DNA of 6,279 nucleotides from Flavobacterium sp. (lineage in GTDB: Bacteria; Bacteroidota; Bacteroidia; Flavobacteriales; Flavobacteriaceae): contig NZ_JAGKWP010000137.1 in assembly GCF_021151785.1 (NCBI RefSeq), forward strand, positions 1-6,279, given 5' to 3'. This document shows, piece by piece, positions 1 to 6,279 of the stretch. Numbering within the stretch: the first letter of the stretch is position 1; each line of letters starts with the position of its first letter. Below the pieces are notes generated by a model that made no database searches, had not been told where the DNA came from, and saw only the letters and a list, made by a program, of their open reading frames with translations. The position numbers and the translations under genes were made by a program.

Positions 1-223
1 AAAATTATTTTTTATTTTCTCTTTATTATCTACAATTGGTTACGACCAAAGTATAGATAATTTTTTGCCAGATAGAGGAATTATAAAAACATCTTTTTAG
101 TTGCTGGTTCAGATTTTAGTGCTGTTCCAATATAGACAATGTAGTTTGCAATAATTTAATGAATTTACATTCTACTTTTATACAAATTTCTGTTTCTTTC
201 AATTTTAACTTTAACAATTACTT
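1..223. other. AT-rich leader upstream of the first gene, no supported gene
   Basis: No start-to-stop reading frame of convincing length is present on either strand. A forward frame is open from the left edge to a TAG at 98-100 (32 codons). It could be the tail of an upstream gene or chance, and nothing in it is recognisable. The stretch probably contains the promoter of the gene starting at 224. No clean Bacteroidota promoter pair (TTG at -33 with TAnnTTTG at -7) was found; TAGTTTG at 142-148 is one base short of the -7 consensus and has no TTG at the right distance. No Shine-Dalgarno sequence precedes the ATG, which is usual in this phylum. Confidence 0.5.
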
Positions 224-1927
224 ATGAAACAATTATCTCCAAAAATTGAAGCATTAATTGCTTTAGTTTTGTTTTTTGCGTGTAGTTTGACTACACAATC
301 TCAAACTGTAACTGCATCAAATCTAACCCCCGGTGCAACAAATGTGACTTACACATTTGCTTACAAGACAACACAATATATTCCTGCGGACGCCCTATTT
401 TTTTTAATGTACTTTCCATGCGATATGTCTAGAACTCCTGAATCAAGTTGTCCCAATCCATCGGGTTATGCTGGTCCTCCTCAGCCGGGTGTTTTAAAGT
501 CGTATCCATCAGGGTATAATTATTGGCCATGGTTCCCGCAAAATATTTCAGTTACCGTAAATGGCACTCTGATTACCAGTGGATTTATTCCATTAGGATG
601 TAGTACCACTTGGGGGGATGGGGTCCAAATAAACAGGCACGTTGATACTCCAGTAGGTACTAATGTCGTGGTTACTGTAACAGGTGTAAACAATCCCACA
701 ACACCTGGAACTAGATTATTTGCATGGTCTTCTGGACCAGGACAAGGAACTGGTGGTTATCCAAACTACCCATATGCTTATGAAGTATGGTCTAAAACAC
801 TTACTTTTGGGTCAGTTGTTACTCCAGTAGCAACAGCTGTTCAATCTCCTTACGGTTCAGCAGCTTCTATTACAAATATGTTTTCATGTCCAAACAACTA
901 TTCAGCAGAAGGTGCTGCTATTGATATTACAGTATCTAATCTTTTTAGCAACCTTACTGTTTCTGTAGGTAGCAACTTTCAAATTTATAATAATTATACT
1001 GATCAATGGGTGAATTCATTTACTATTTCGCCAACCTATTGGTCCGATACGGCTTCATGTGGTATTCCCGATCAAATAAGTCAATGGATCCCTATTAGAT
1101 TGAAAGCTAATGCCACAGCTGGCACTAAAACTGGTACTTTTACTTTATCAGCTACTGGAATGACAACAGTAAGTATTCCTGTTTCAGGAAAGGTTGGTAC
1201 ACTTGTAGCAGGAACCATTACTGGACCATCTCAGGTGTGTTCGGGTACTGAAGCTGAAGTAACATTAACTGGTTATAGTGGTACTTATTGGGAATGGGAA
1301 GAGTCTAATAACATTGATGGTCCTTATGAATATTTTACTTGGTCAGAACCTTTTGCTACTACAAATCCGGTAACACAAACTAAGTATATCAGGGCAAAGG
1401 TTAGTGCTGGGACAACAGCAACAAACCAAGGTAATGGTGAATATAATACTTGTGGATATGTGTATACACAGCCGTTTATGATAACTCCAATTACTTCTAG
1501 TACGTTAAGTGTTGCAGCCATATCAGGTCCTACTTCATTAGCTTCAAATGCTACAACCGCAACGTATTCTGTTCCTTCTGTTACAGGTGCTACGGGTTAT
1601 GTTTGGGATTTACCTTCCGGTATGACCTTAACAAGCCAAACTGGTCCATCAGTTACTGTAGCCATTTCTTCTTTATTTACTAGTGGAACGATACGAGTTA
1701 AGGCATTGAGTGCTTGTAGTGAATCTCTTCAACGTTCATTGGTTATTACCAAAGCACCACTAGTTAGTTTTGCATTAACAGGAAGTACTACATTATGTCC
1801 TGGTACCCAACAGGTTTATACGGCTACTTCTGTTTCAGGAGGTAATTATGTTTGGACGGTTCCGTCTACTGCTAAACACATCAAGTATTACAGTTTCTAT
1901 TTCTGGAGGAGTTTCAGGTTCCATTAG
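224..1927 (+). CDS. T9SS-type secreted multidomain surface protein, N-terminal part (frame broken at about 1873)
   Basis: This is the N-terminal portion of a large secreted protein; its exact function is not recognisable. Residues 1 to about 27 form a signal peptide with a hydrophobic run (LIALVLFFAC) and probable cleavage near TTQSQ-TV. Cys20 is a poor lipobox because -3 and -2 are both Phe. Residues about 28-197 are an unrecognised head rich in Pro, Tyr, Trp and Gly, with Cys66, Cys76 and Cys126. Residues about 198-327 resemble beta-sandwich modules ending in a strand like VSIPVSG. Residues about 328-424 look like a Cys-containing Ig-like module. Residues about 427-509 form a PKD-like module (YVWDLPSG, then a SAC strand). 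A second PKD-like module begins at about 514 and is cut short. After Ala550 (codon 1871-1873) the frame reads 17 unrelated codons to TAG at 1925-1927. The true continuation is in the +1 frame, giving about 1,250 residues in all. The ATG at 224 is chosen because it directly precedes the signal peptide. As read, the product would lack its T9SS signal. Confidence 0.85.
   Translation: MKQLSPKIEALIALVLFFACSLTTQSQTVTASNLTPGATNVTYTFAYKTTQYIPADALFFLMYFPCDMSRTPESSCPNPSGYAGPPQPGVLKSYPSGYNYWPWFPQNISVTVNGTLITSGFIPLGCSTTWGDGVQINRHVDTPVGTNVVVTVTGVNNPTTPGTRLFAWSSGPGQGTGGYPNYPYAYEVWSKTLTFGSVVTPVATAVQSPYGSAASITNMFSCPNNYSAEGAAIDITVSNLFSNLTVSVGSNFQIYNNYTDQWVNSFTISPTYWSDTASCGIPDQISQWIPIRLKANATAGTKTGTFTLSATGMTTVSIPVSGKVGTLVAGTITGPSQVCSGTEAEVTLTGYSGTYWEWEESNNIDGPYEYFTWSEPFATTNPVTQTKYIRAKVSAGTTATNQGNGEYNTCGYVYTQPFMITPITSSTLSVAAISGPTSLASNATTATYSVPSVTGATGYVWDLPSGMTLTSQTGPSVTVAISSLFTSGTIRVKALSACSESLQRSLVITKAPLVSFALTGSTTLCPGTQQVYTATSVSGGNYVWTVPSTAKHIKYYSFYFWRSFRFH
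1604..1873 (+). repeat. Dispersed near-identical repeat, copy 1
   Basis: This segment aligns without gaps to 6010-6279 (constant offset 4406), with 11 mismatches in 270 nt. Its last 99 nt (1775-1873) are identical to 6181-6279. It covers the core of one PKD-like module and the start of the next, in the same reading frame as in copy 2. To the left the alignment continues at protein level (ISG...SNAT.ATYSV) but DNA identity falls sharply. To the right, copy 1 runs into the frame break. Confidence 0.95.
1871..1877 (+). other. Frameshift point joining the two halves of the first gene
   Basis: Upstream codons are in the frame of 224 and end sensibly with VPSTA (Ala codon 1871-1873). Downstream coding resumes with NTSSITVSI in the next frame from 1875. 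Either one extra base is present (1874) or 3n+2 bases are missing. Comparison with sister modules favours missing bases. From the conserved Trp to the late Cys there are 32 residues here, against 38 in the preceding PKD-like module and 40 in the following one. The Trp-to-SITV segment is 5-6 residues short. A gap of about 14-20 nt (17 fits well) would fix both length and frame. The break coincides with the end of a 99-nt exact repeat, which points to misassembly. Confidence 0.75.
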
Positions 1928-3971
1928 CGTTCGTTCAGTTTCTGCCTGTGGAATCAGTTTGCCACGCACGGTAAGTGTTGGTTCTTCTCCTATATTAGGT
2001 ACAATTAGCGGTTCAACTATCGTATGTGGAGCAGTACAAACTACGATTGATACAAATGGTCAGGTTTTAAATAGTAATCCTTCTAATCAATATACCTACA
2101 AAGTTTCGCTAGTTCCAGGAGTTACGTCTTATCAATGGTCTGTTCCAGCGGGCGCTACACTTGTTAGTGGTCAAGGGTCAAATATTATTGTAGTTAGTTA
2201 TGATTTATCTAGTTTTAATTCAGGTTTAATTAGTGTTCAAGGGGTTAATGGTTGTGGTACTGGAGTTGCACGTACTTTATCGGTCAGTACAGTTACAGGC
2301 AATATTTCAGGTCCGTCTAATATTTGTGGTTTAACTACTGCTACTTATAGTGTTCCATCTGATTTAGGTAATAATTTTGTTTGGACATTACCTACAGGTA
2401 TGGCTATCACAAATGGTCAAGGTACTTCTTCAATTACAGTAAGCATTTCTCATCCATTAGATTTTGCTTCTAGTAATCAGGTTTCCGTTTCTTTTACTAC
2501 AGCATGTGGAGGTTCTAAGAGTTTAAACTTTATTGTAAATTGTAATGAATACACTAAATTGACGGCTTCTTATTGTGGTGCTACAAACATTGCACCAAGT
2601 CAATGGTTGTTTGTTAATTCAGTTTCAGGGGCTACAGCTTATAAGTACAATGTTTATGATGCTACAGGAACCAACCTAGTTTTTTCAACAGAGCGTTCGG
2701 TTAGCTATTTTAGATTTTTAGAGAACACGTTTACTTATGGAACAACTTATAAAGTTAGAGTACAAGTAAAAAGAGGAGATACGTACGGAATAGAAGGTGT
2801 AGCTTGCTCAGTAACAATACAAGATGCAAATGCGGCTTTACAAGCGGCTTATTGTGGTGCGACTAACGTTACACCAAGTCAGTGGCTGTTTGTTAATAAT
2901 GTAGTTGGAGCTACAGCCTATAAGTATAATGTTTATGATGCTGCTGGTACAAGCTTAGTTTTCTCAACAGAGCGTTCGGTAAATTTCTTTAGATTTTTAG
3001 AGAATACCTTCGCTTATGGTACTACATATCAAGTTAGAGTTCAGGTAAAACAAGGAGGTGTTTATGGTGTAGAAGGTTCAGCTTGTTCTGTAACCATTCA
3101 AGGTTTACCAGTAACATCATTAGATACGTCTTCTTGTGGAGCATCGAATGTAACACCGTATCAATTATTATCTGCAAATAGTGTAGTTGGAGCTACAGGT
3201 TATAAATTTAATATTTATGATGAAGCAGGTACGACATTACTATTTTCTCAGGAGCGTTCAGTACCTAATTTTAGATTTTTAGATAATCCATTTGTTTATG
3301 GTCAGATTTATCAAGTTAAAGTTCAGGTTAAGCAAGGCGGGGTTTATGGATCAGAAGGTTCAGCATGTAGTGTTTTACTAAGTAAGATGCCTTTGGTTAC
3401 TTTGGTAGCTTCTCAATGTAATAGTACAATTAGTACAGCTTCAGATATCATATATGCAACGGCAGTAGCTGGAGTTACTACTTATAGATTTACTATCTAC
3501 GATTCAAATTCAAATCAAGTAGCTCAGATAGAGCGTCCAAATAATTACTTTAAGTTAAATGATTTTGCTTATGTTCCTGGAGTTACTTATTCAGTTGCAG
3601 TAGCTACTAAGCAAGAGGGACAATCATATGGTTTGAATGGAGGGTTGTGTACAGTTAGTACACCAGCGCCTGTTGTAAGAGTAACAGCTGTTGATCAGGC
3701 GCATAAAGTGCATGTTTCAAATGTTGAGTCAATTAAAGTATATCCAAATCCATTCCAATCAGGATTTGTCATTGTTCCAATTGCTTCTGATTTAGGGGCG
3801 AAAGTGAGTTATGAAGTGTTTGATTTAACAGGTAAATTAATTGAGTCAAATGAATTGAGTGTAGAAGTAATACAAAACTATACGATAGGACAAGAATATG
3901 CTCGAGGAATGTATATTGTAAATATTACTCAAGGTACAAGCTCTCAAAGCTTCAAAATGATTAAACAATAA
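1875..3971 (+). CDS. T9SS-type secreted multidomain surface protein, C-terminal part with sorting domain
   Basis: This is the continuation of the gene starting at 224, not an independent gene. The first in-frame ATG (1848) lies inside the upstream domain, the codons from there to 1874 are an out-of-frame shadow of it, and no signal peptide follows. Homology to PKD-like modules begins at the Asn codon at 1875. The order is: remainder of the interrupted PKD-like module (to about 1994), two further PKD-like modules (about 1995-2294 and 2295-2553, each with a YxW or FVW-x-x-P strand and a late xxCG), four tandem Fn3-like repeats (2559-3662), a short linker, and the T9SS type A sorting domain (3723-3968). 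The stop is TAA at 3969-3971, with a strong terminator 24 bases later. The family role is delivery of an extracellular or surface-anchored protein, and an adhesin or structural function is inference. No catalytic motif is seen. Confidence 0.85.
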   Translation, partial: NTSSITVSISGGVSGSISVRSVSACGISLPRTVSVGSSPILGTISGSTIVCGAVQTTIDTNGQVLNSNPSNQYTYKVSLVPGVTSYQWSVPAGATLVSGQGSNIIVVSYDLSSFNSGLISVQGVNGCGTGVARTLSVSTVTGNISGPSNICGLTTATYSVPSDLGNNFVWTLPTGMAITNGQGTSSITVSISHPLDFASSNQVSVSFTTACGGSKSLNFIVNCNEYTKLTASYCGATNIAPSQWLFVNSVSGATAYKYNVYDATGTNLVFSTERSVSYFRFLENTFTYGTTYKVRVQVKRGDTYGIEGVACSVTIQDANAALQAAYCGATNVTPSQWLFVNNVVGATAYKYNVYDAAGTSLVFSTERSVNFFRFLENTFAYGTTYQVRVQVKQGGVYGVEGSACSVTIQGLPVTSLDTSSCGASNVTPYQLLSANSVVGATGYKFNIYDEAGTTLLFSQERSVPNFRFLDNPFVYGQIYQVKVQVKQGGVYGSEGSACSVLLSKMPLVTLVASQCNSTISTASDIIYATAVAGVTTYRFTIYDSNSNQVAQIERPNNYFKLNDFAYVPGVTYSVAVATKQEGQSYGLNGGLCTVSTPAPVVRVTAVDQAHKVHVSNVESIKVYPNPFQSGFVIVPIASDLGAKVSYEVFDLTGKLIESNELSVEVIQNYTIGQEYARGMYIVNITQGTSSQSFKMIKQ
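2559..3662 (+). repeat. Four tandem Cys-paired Fn3-like repeats
   Basis: Units begin at the Leu codons 2559, 2838, 3120 and 3402, giving lengths of 93, 94 and 94 residues and a last unit of about 87. Shared features are an early Cys (CGATN or CGASN in units 1-3), a GAT-x-Y-K strand followed by YD, ERS or ERP, FRFL or FKL, a YxVxV strand, YG-x-EG or NG, and a late Cys. Units 1 and 2 are the most alike, at roughly four-fifths identity, and unit 4 is the most divergent. The two cysteines are exactly 77 residues apart in every unit (codons 2574/2805, 2853/3084, 3135/3366, 3417/3648), suggesting one disulfide per domain. Similar repeats occur just before T9SS sorting domains in flavobacterial surface proteins. 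Confidence 0.9.
3723..3968 (+). other. T9SS type A C-terminal sorting domain
   Basis: The last 82 residues match the Por secretion-tail family. They start VESIKVYPNPF, follow with a VSYEVFDLTGK turn, then an ARGMYIVNI strand, and end in FKMIKQ just before the stop. In this family the domain directs periplasmic cargo through the outer-membrane type IX translocon and is usually cleaved off on export. Its presence places the organism in Bacteroidota and shows that the protein is meant for the cell surface or medium. Because the upstream frame is broken, the sequence as written cannot connect this signal to the signal peptide. Confidence 0.93.
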
Positions 3972-3994
3972 AGTTAGATTAAGTTTTAAAAAGG

Positions 3995-4030
3995 AAACCG
4001 TCTCAATGCAAATTGAGGCGGTTTTTTGTT
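3995..4030 (+). terminator. Intrinsic terminator after the first gene
   Basis: Left arm 3995-4007 (AAACCGTCTCAAT) pairs with right arm 4012-4024 (ATTGAGGCGGTTT) as a 13-bp stem with a single G-U pair. The loop at 4008-4011 is GCAA, a GNRA tetraloop. A T tract (4022-4027, then G and TT) follows on the + strand. It lies 24 nt after the stop at 3971, so transcription of the first gene likely ends here and the gene at 4255 needs its own promoter. Confidence 0.92.
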
Positions 4031-4254
4031 TAAATGAATAAAAAGGAGGTTATTATAAACTTAATTTTCGGTTATTAAATTCTAAATGTAATGTTATGAT
4101 AATTGTTGTTTTCTATTTTTGTTAGTAAAGTTATTTTAAATTTAAGCTATTGTTATTCAATGTTTTAAATTTATTTTTAGTTGTGAATTTCTATATTTTT
4201 TCTATATAAAAATGTGAAATATTAGAATTAGTTTTGTCCAAAATATTTAGAAAA
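4031..4254. other. AT-rich spacer, probable promoter region of the second gene
   Basis: No supported gene lies here. Two exact matches to the Bacteroidota -7 element TAnnTTTG occur on the + strand: TATTTTTG at 4114-4121 and TAGTTTTG at 4229-4236. Neither has a TTG at the expected -33 distance, so both are weak. The second would leave a leader of only about a dozen bases. A perfect AAAGGAGGT (4042-4050) sits here without a start codon nearby and appears to have no role. The ATG at 4255 is preceded only by an A-rich run, with no Shine-Dalgarno sequence. Confidence 0.4.
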
Positions 4255-6279
4255 ATGAGAAAAAAACTTTATTTATTATTTTTGTTTCTATTTGCGCTTT
4301 TTGCTCAAGCACAAACATCAACATTTTATAATTTTAATACCCAAGGGGATTTGACTAATTATTTCACTAGAGGTAATACTGGTTATACTCAAGTAAGTCA
4401 ATCAACTAATACAGGAATTTCTGGTTCAGGTGCTGTTTTTATCGGAAATACTTCTGCAAATGAAGTATACACAACGAAACAAGGTTATTCAAACGGAGGA
4501 GTAGGTTCTGTTTACGAATTCAGCAGCTTTGTGAAAAGTGAGTTTAATGCAGGTTATAGTGCAATTGGGTTTACTTCAGTTCCTAATCAAGTACATAGTA
4601 ACAGTGGTAATCCAGCAATTTGTTTAGGAGTATCAGTTCATGGTGGAGGATTCATCTTTTTTAATAATTCATCGCAAAATTCGGGGAGTTGGCAATCTGG
4701 AGGTGTTGTTAATGCTTCAATGTTTGATTTGTTAAATAATGGTTCACCTGACAAATGGTATAAAATTGTACTTAAGATTACCGCGCAAGCTAACAATAAT
4801 TATCATTTAAGGCTTGAAGTTTGGCCATCTAACGCTAGTGGTGTATTATTATATTCGTCTCCGTCAGCTGTACAAGAGAGAATTTATCAAAATAATAATA
4901 TTGGTAATTCAACAGTTTTATATTCTTACTTTGGTTTTGGAGGATATAGAGTTTCTAATTTTGATAACTATTCTATGAACTTGCAAGGTTCCACAGTTAT
5001 TAATCAAGGAGCTCCAGTTGTAGTTAATGGTACTGCTATTTTAAGTCCAATTTTAAATAATTCTATTGATATTGATGGTAATGTAACAGACGATAGAGAT
5101 TTCTCTGTTTCTGATAAAGGTTTCGTTTGGAATACTTCAGGTTCTCCTACGATATCTGATAATAAGAAGTCTTATGGTAGTGGGGAAGGTTCCTTTAATG
5201 GAACTATAAATAATTTATCTCCAGGGACCTATTATTTAAGAGCCTATGCTATAAACTCAAATGGAGTTAGTTATGGTACCGAGCGAATTGTTGTAGTTCC
5301 AGTTCAGACTGGATTAATTACAACCGATAAATCAAATTTGCAATTTGATTTGTGTTCAGGAGATAGTTCTTTAACAAAATCATTTACTGTCTCGGCAACA
5401 AATATAGGTTCTAGTATTACTTTAGGTTCGGTAACAGGTTTTTCTTATTCGTTAGATAATGTTAATTTTTATTCTTCATTAAATATTAATGCTGTATCAG
5501 GTCAAGTGAATACAACTACTGTGTATGTTAAATTTACTAATATTGCTAATACTTCAAGTAATGGTATTCTTTCGGTAAGTGCTACAAGCGCCTTGGGACG
5601 TTCCGTTTCTCTTTCAGGAAATATTGTGTCAAATATTATTACTCAACAACCAGTTATAACAAACGCTAAAGTTTGTAAAAACTCAACTTCACAAACCATA
5701 AATGTTGTTTCACAAGGAGCTACAGCATATCAGTGGTATCAAAATGATTCGAATAGTATTTCTGGTGCAGTTTTAATTGCTGGTGCGAATTCAGCTAGTT
5801 ATAATTTGCCAACAAGTTTATTAGGAACTAAATATTATTTTGTAAAAGTTTCAGCTGGTCAATGTGATTTTTACAGTAACATAGTTTCTCAAACGATTGT
5901 AAATCCTATTGTAAGTATTAGCGCTATATCAGGAACAAATAATTTATTGTCGAATGCTACAAGTGCAACCTATTCAGTCACTCCAGTAAGTGGTGTAGAA
6001 AGTTACATCTGGGATTTACCTTCCGGTATGACCTTAACGAGCCAAACTGGTCCATCAGTTACTGTAGCCATTTCTTCTGCATTTACTAGTGGAACAATAC
6101 GAGTTAAGGCATTGAATGCTTGTGGAGAGTCTGTTCAAAGTTCATTGGTTATTACCAAAGCACCACTAGTTAGTTTTGCGTTAACAGGAAGTACTACATT
6201 ATGTCCTGGTACCCAACAGGTTTATACGGCTACTTCTGTTTCAGGAGGTAATTATGTTTGGACGGTTCCGTCTACTGCT
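4255..6279 (+). CDS. Secreted multidomain lectin-like / Ig / PKD-like protein, partial (runs off the right edge)
   Basis: The frame is open for 675 codons with no stop before the window end, so the C-terminus is missing. Residues 1-20 are a clear signal peptide (basic MRKK, hydrophobic LYLLFLFLFALF, AQAQ-T cleavage). Residues about 21-242 look like a concanavalin/LamG-type beta-sandwich ending in VSNFDNYSM; this is a fold-level guess. Residues about 250-345 match a Bacteroidota Fn3-like module (KGFVWNTSG, GSGEGSF, LSPGTYYLRAYAINSNG, SYG). Residues about 362-456 are a beta module (SFTVSATNI, VYVKFTN, SVSLSGN). Residues about 462-551 are Ig-like (ITQQP, Cys, YQWYQ, YYFVKVSAGQC). Residues 552-637 form a PKD-like module (YIWDLPSG, NACGES), and a second one starts at about 640. 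The order from 362 onward parallels the gene at 224. A T9SS sorting domain is expected beyond the window by analogy but is not seen. An adhesive or carbohydrate-binding role is inference. Confidence 0.88.
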   Translation, partial: MRKKLYLLFLFLFALFAQAQTSTFYNFNTQGDLTNYFTRGNTGYTQVSQSTNTGISGSGAVFIGNTSANEVYTTKQGYSNGGVGSVYEFSSFVKSEFNAGYSAIGFTSVPNQVHSNSGNPAICLGVSVHGGGFIFFNNSSQNSGSWQSGGVVNASMFDLLNNGSPDKWYKIVLKITAQANNNYHLRLEVWPSNASGVLLYSSPSAVQERIYQNNNIGNSTVLYSYFGFGGYRVSNFDNYSMNLQGSTVINQGAPVVVNGTAILSPILNNSIDIDGNVTDDRDFSVSDKGFVWNTSGSPTISDNKKSYGSGEGSFNGTINNLSPGTYYLRAYAINSNGVSYGTERIVVVPVQTGLITTDKSNLQFDLCSGDSSLTKSFTVSATNIGSSITLGSVTGFSYSLDNVNFYSSLNINAVSGQVNTTTVYVKFTNIANTSSNGILSVSATSALGRSVSLSGNIVSNIITQQPVITNAKVCKNSTSQTINVVSQGATAYQWYQNDSNSISGAVLIAGANSASYNLPTSLLGTKYYFVKVSAGQCDFYSNIVSQTIVNPIVSISAISGTNNLLSNATSATYSVTPVSGVESYIWDLPSGMTLTSQTGPSVTVAISSAFTSGTIRVKALNACGESVQSSLVITKAPLVSFALTGSTTLCPGTQQVYTATSVSGGNYVWTVPSTA
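6010..6279 (+). repeat. Dispersed near-identical repeat, copy 2
   Basis: This is the partner of 1604-1873. The 11 differences all lie between 6039 and 6180, mostly clustered at 6116-6140, and 6181-6279 is identical to 1775-1873. The repeat encodes the PKD-like core and the start of the next module, in frame with the gene at 4255. The window stops at the base matching 1873, so the true right end of the repeat cannot be seen. Confidence 0.95.

Larger units (their letters stand above)
1504..2553 (+). repeat. Four consecutive PKD-like modules in the first gene
   Basis: Four modules of roughly 80-100 residues follow one another (about 1504-1749, 1765-1994, 1995-2294, 2295-2553). Each has an opening ISG or LTG strand, in three of the four a Cys soon after, a central aromatic strand (YVWDLP, YVWTVP, YQWSVP, FVWTLP), a Gly-rich turn, an alternating Val/Ser/Ile strand, and a late Cys, usually as xxCG or xAC. 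This pattern matches PKD-like domains common in secreted Bacteroidota proteins. The second module carries the frame break, and its first part lies within the dispersed repeat shared with the gene at 4255. The paired cysteines would suit disulfides formed after export. Confidence 0.7.

Noticed and set aside
40..155. Possible decayed minus-strand gene
   Set aside because: Two adjacent minus-strand frames (81-155, reading YIGTALKSEPATKK; 40-96, reading DVFIIPLSGKKLSIL) look protein-like and could join by a frameshift. Each is under 26 codons and neither is recognisable, so chance in AT-rich DNA cannot be excluded.
1324..1521. 65-codon open frame on the minus strand
   Set aside because: It lies wholly inside the first gene, antisense to a well-supported Ig-like module, and shows no recognisable domain or start signal.
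1848..1874. ATG at 1848 as the start of an independent second gene
   Set aside because: The first nine codons are an out-of-frame shadow of the PKD-like module, there is no signal peptide, and the product is clearly the rest of the gene starting at 224.
1865..1885. Programmed frameshift or phase-variable tract at the break
   Set aside because: There is only an AAA run, with no convincing slippery heptamer or long homopolymer. The module is also several residues short, which slippage would not explain.
2559..3662. CRISPR-like or non-coding tandem repeat
   Set aside because: The roughly 280-nt periodicity is coding, in frame, diverged at DNA level and conserved at protein level, so it is a protein domain repeat.
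4042..4050. Perfect Shine-Dalgarno-like AAAGGAGGT
   Set aside because: No ATG, GTG or TTG lies at a suitable distance downstream, and the reading frames there stop quickly. Bacteroidota make little use of Shine-Dalgarno sequences.
4114..4236. TAnnTTTG promoter boxes at 4114-4121 and 4229-4236
   Set aside because: Both match the -7 element but lack a -33 TTG at the expected distance, and such matches arise easily in AT-rich sequence, so they are mentioned only in the spacer entry.

Overview
The window looks like AT-rich Bacteroidota DNA, most likely from a Flavobacterium-like member of the Flavobacteriia. The main evidence is a classic type IX secretion system (T9SS) type A C-terminal sorting domain at 3723-3968, with a YPNPF motif, a DLTGK turn and a basic KMIKQ end. 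Supporting evidence is the low GC content, the absence of Shine-Dalgarno sequences before the two gene starts, and large signal-peptide-bearing proteins built from Ig-like, PKD-like and Fn3-like beta-sandwich modules.

Layout: 1-223 is an AT-rich leader with no supported gene. 224-3971 is one large secreted, multidomain surface-protein gene whose reading frame is broken at about 1873/1874. The N-terminal part (224-1873) carries the signal peptide and the first domains. The C-terminal part (1875-3971) carries more PKD-like domains, four tandem Cys-paired Fn3-like repeats and the T9SS sorting signal. A strong intrinsic terminator with a GCAA loop follows at 3995-4030. An AT-rich spacer runs to 4254. 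A second secreted multidomain gene starts at 4255 and is still open at the window end (675 codons, no stop). It has a lectin-like head and then a series of modules resembling the first gene's middle section.

The genes are tandem paralogues in their stalk regions. Positions 1604-1873 and 6010-6279 match at about 96% (11 differences in 270 nt), and the last 99 nt are identical. The identical block stops in copy 1 exactly where the frame breaks, and in copy 2 exactly where the window ends. This coincidence suggests that the frameshift may be an assembly-graph artefact at an unresolved repeat and that the right edge is a contig end. A genuine recombination-linked lesion is the alternative.

Functionally, both products would be exported through Sec. 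The first would then be carried to the surface or medium by T9SS; the same is inferred for the second, whose C-terminus is not visible. The modules suggest adhesion, binding or structural roles. No enzyme active site, defence system, RNA gene, CRISPR array or transposase was found.
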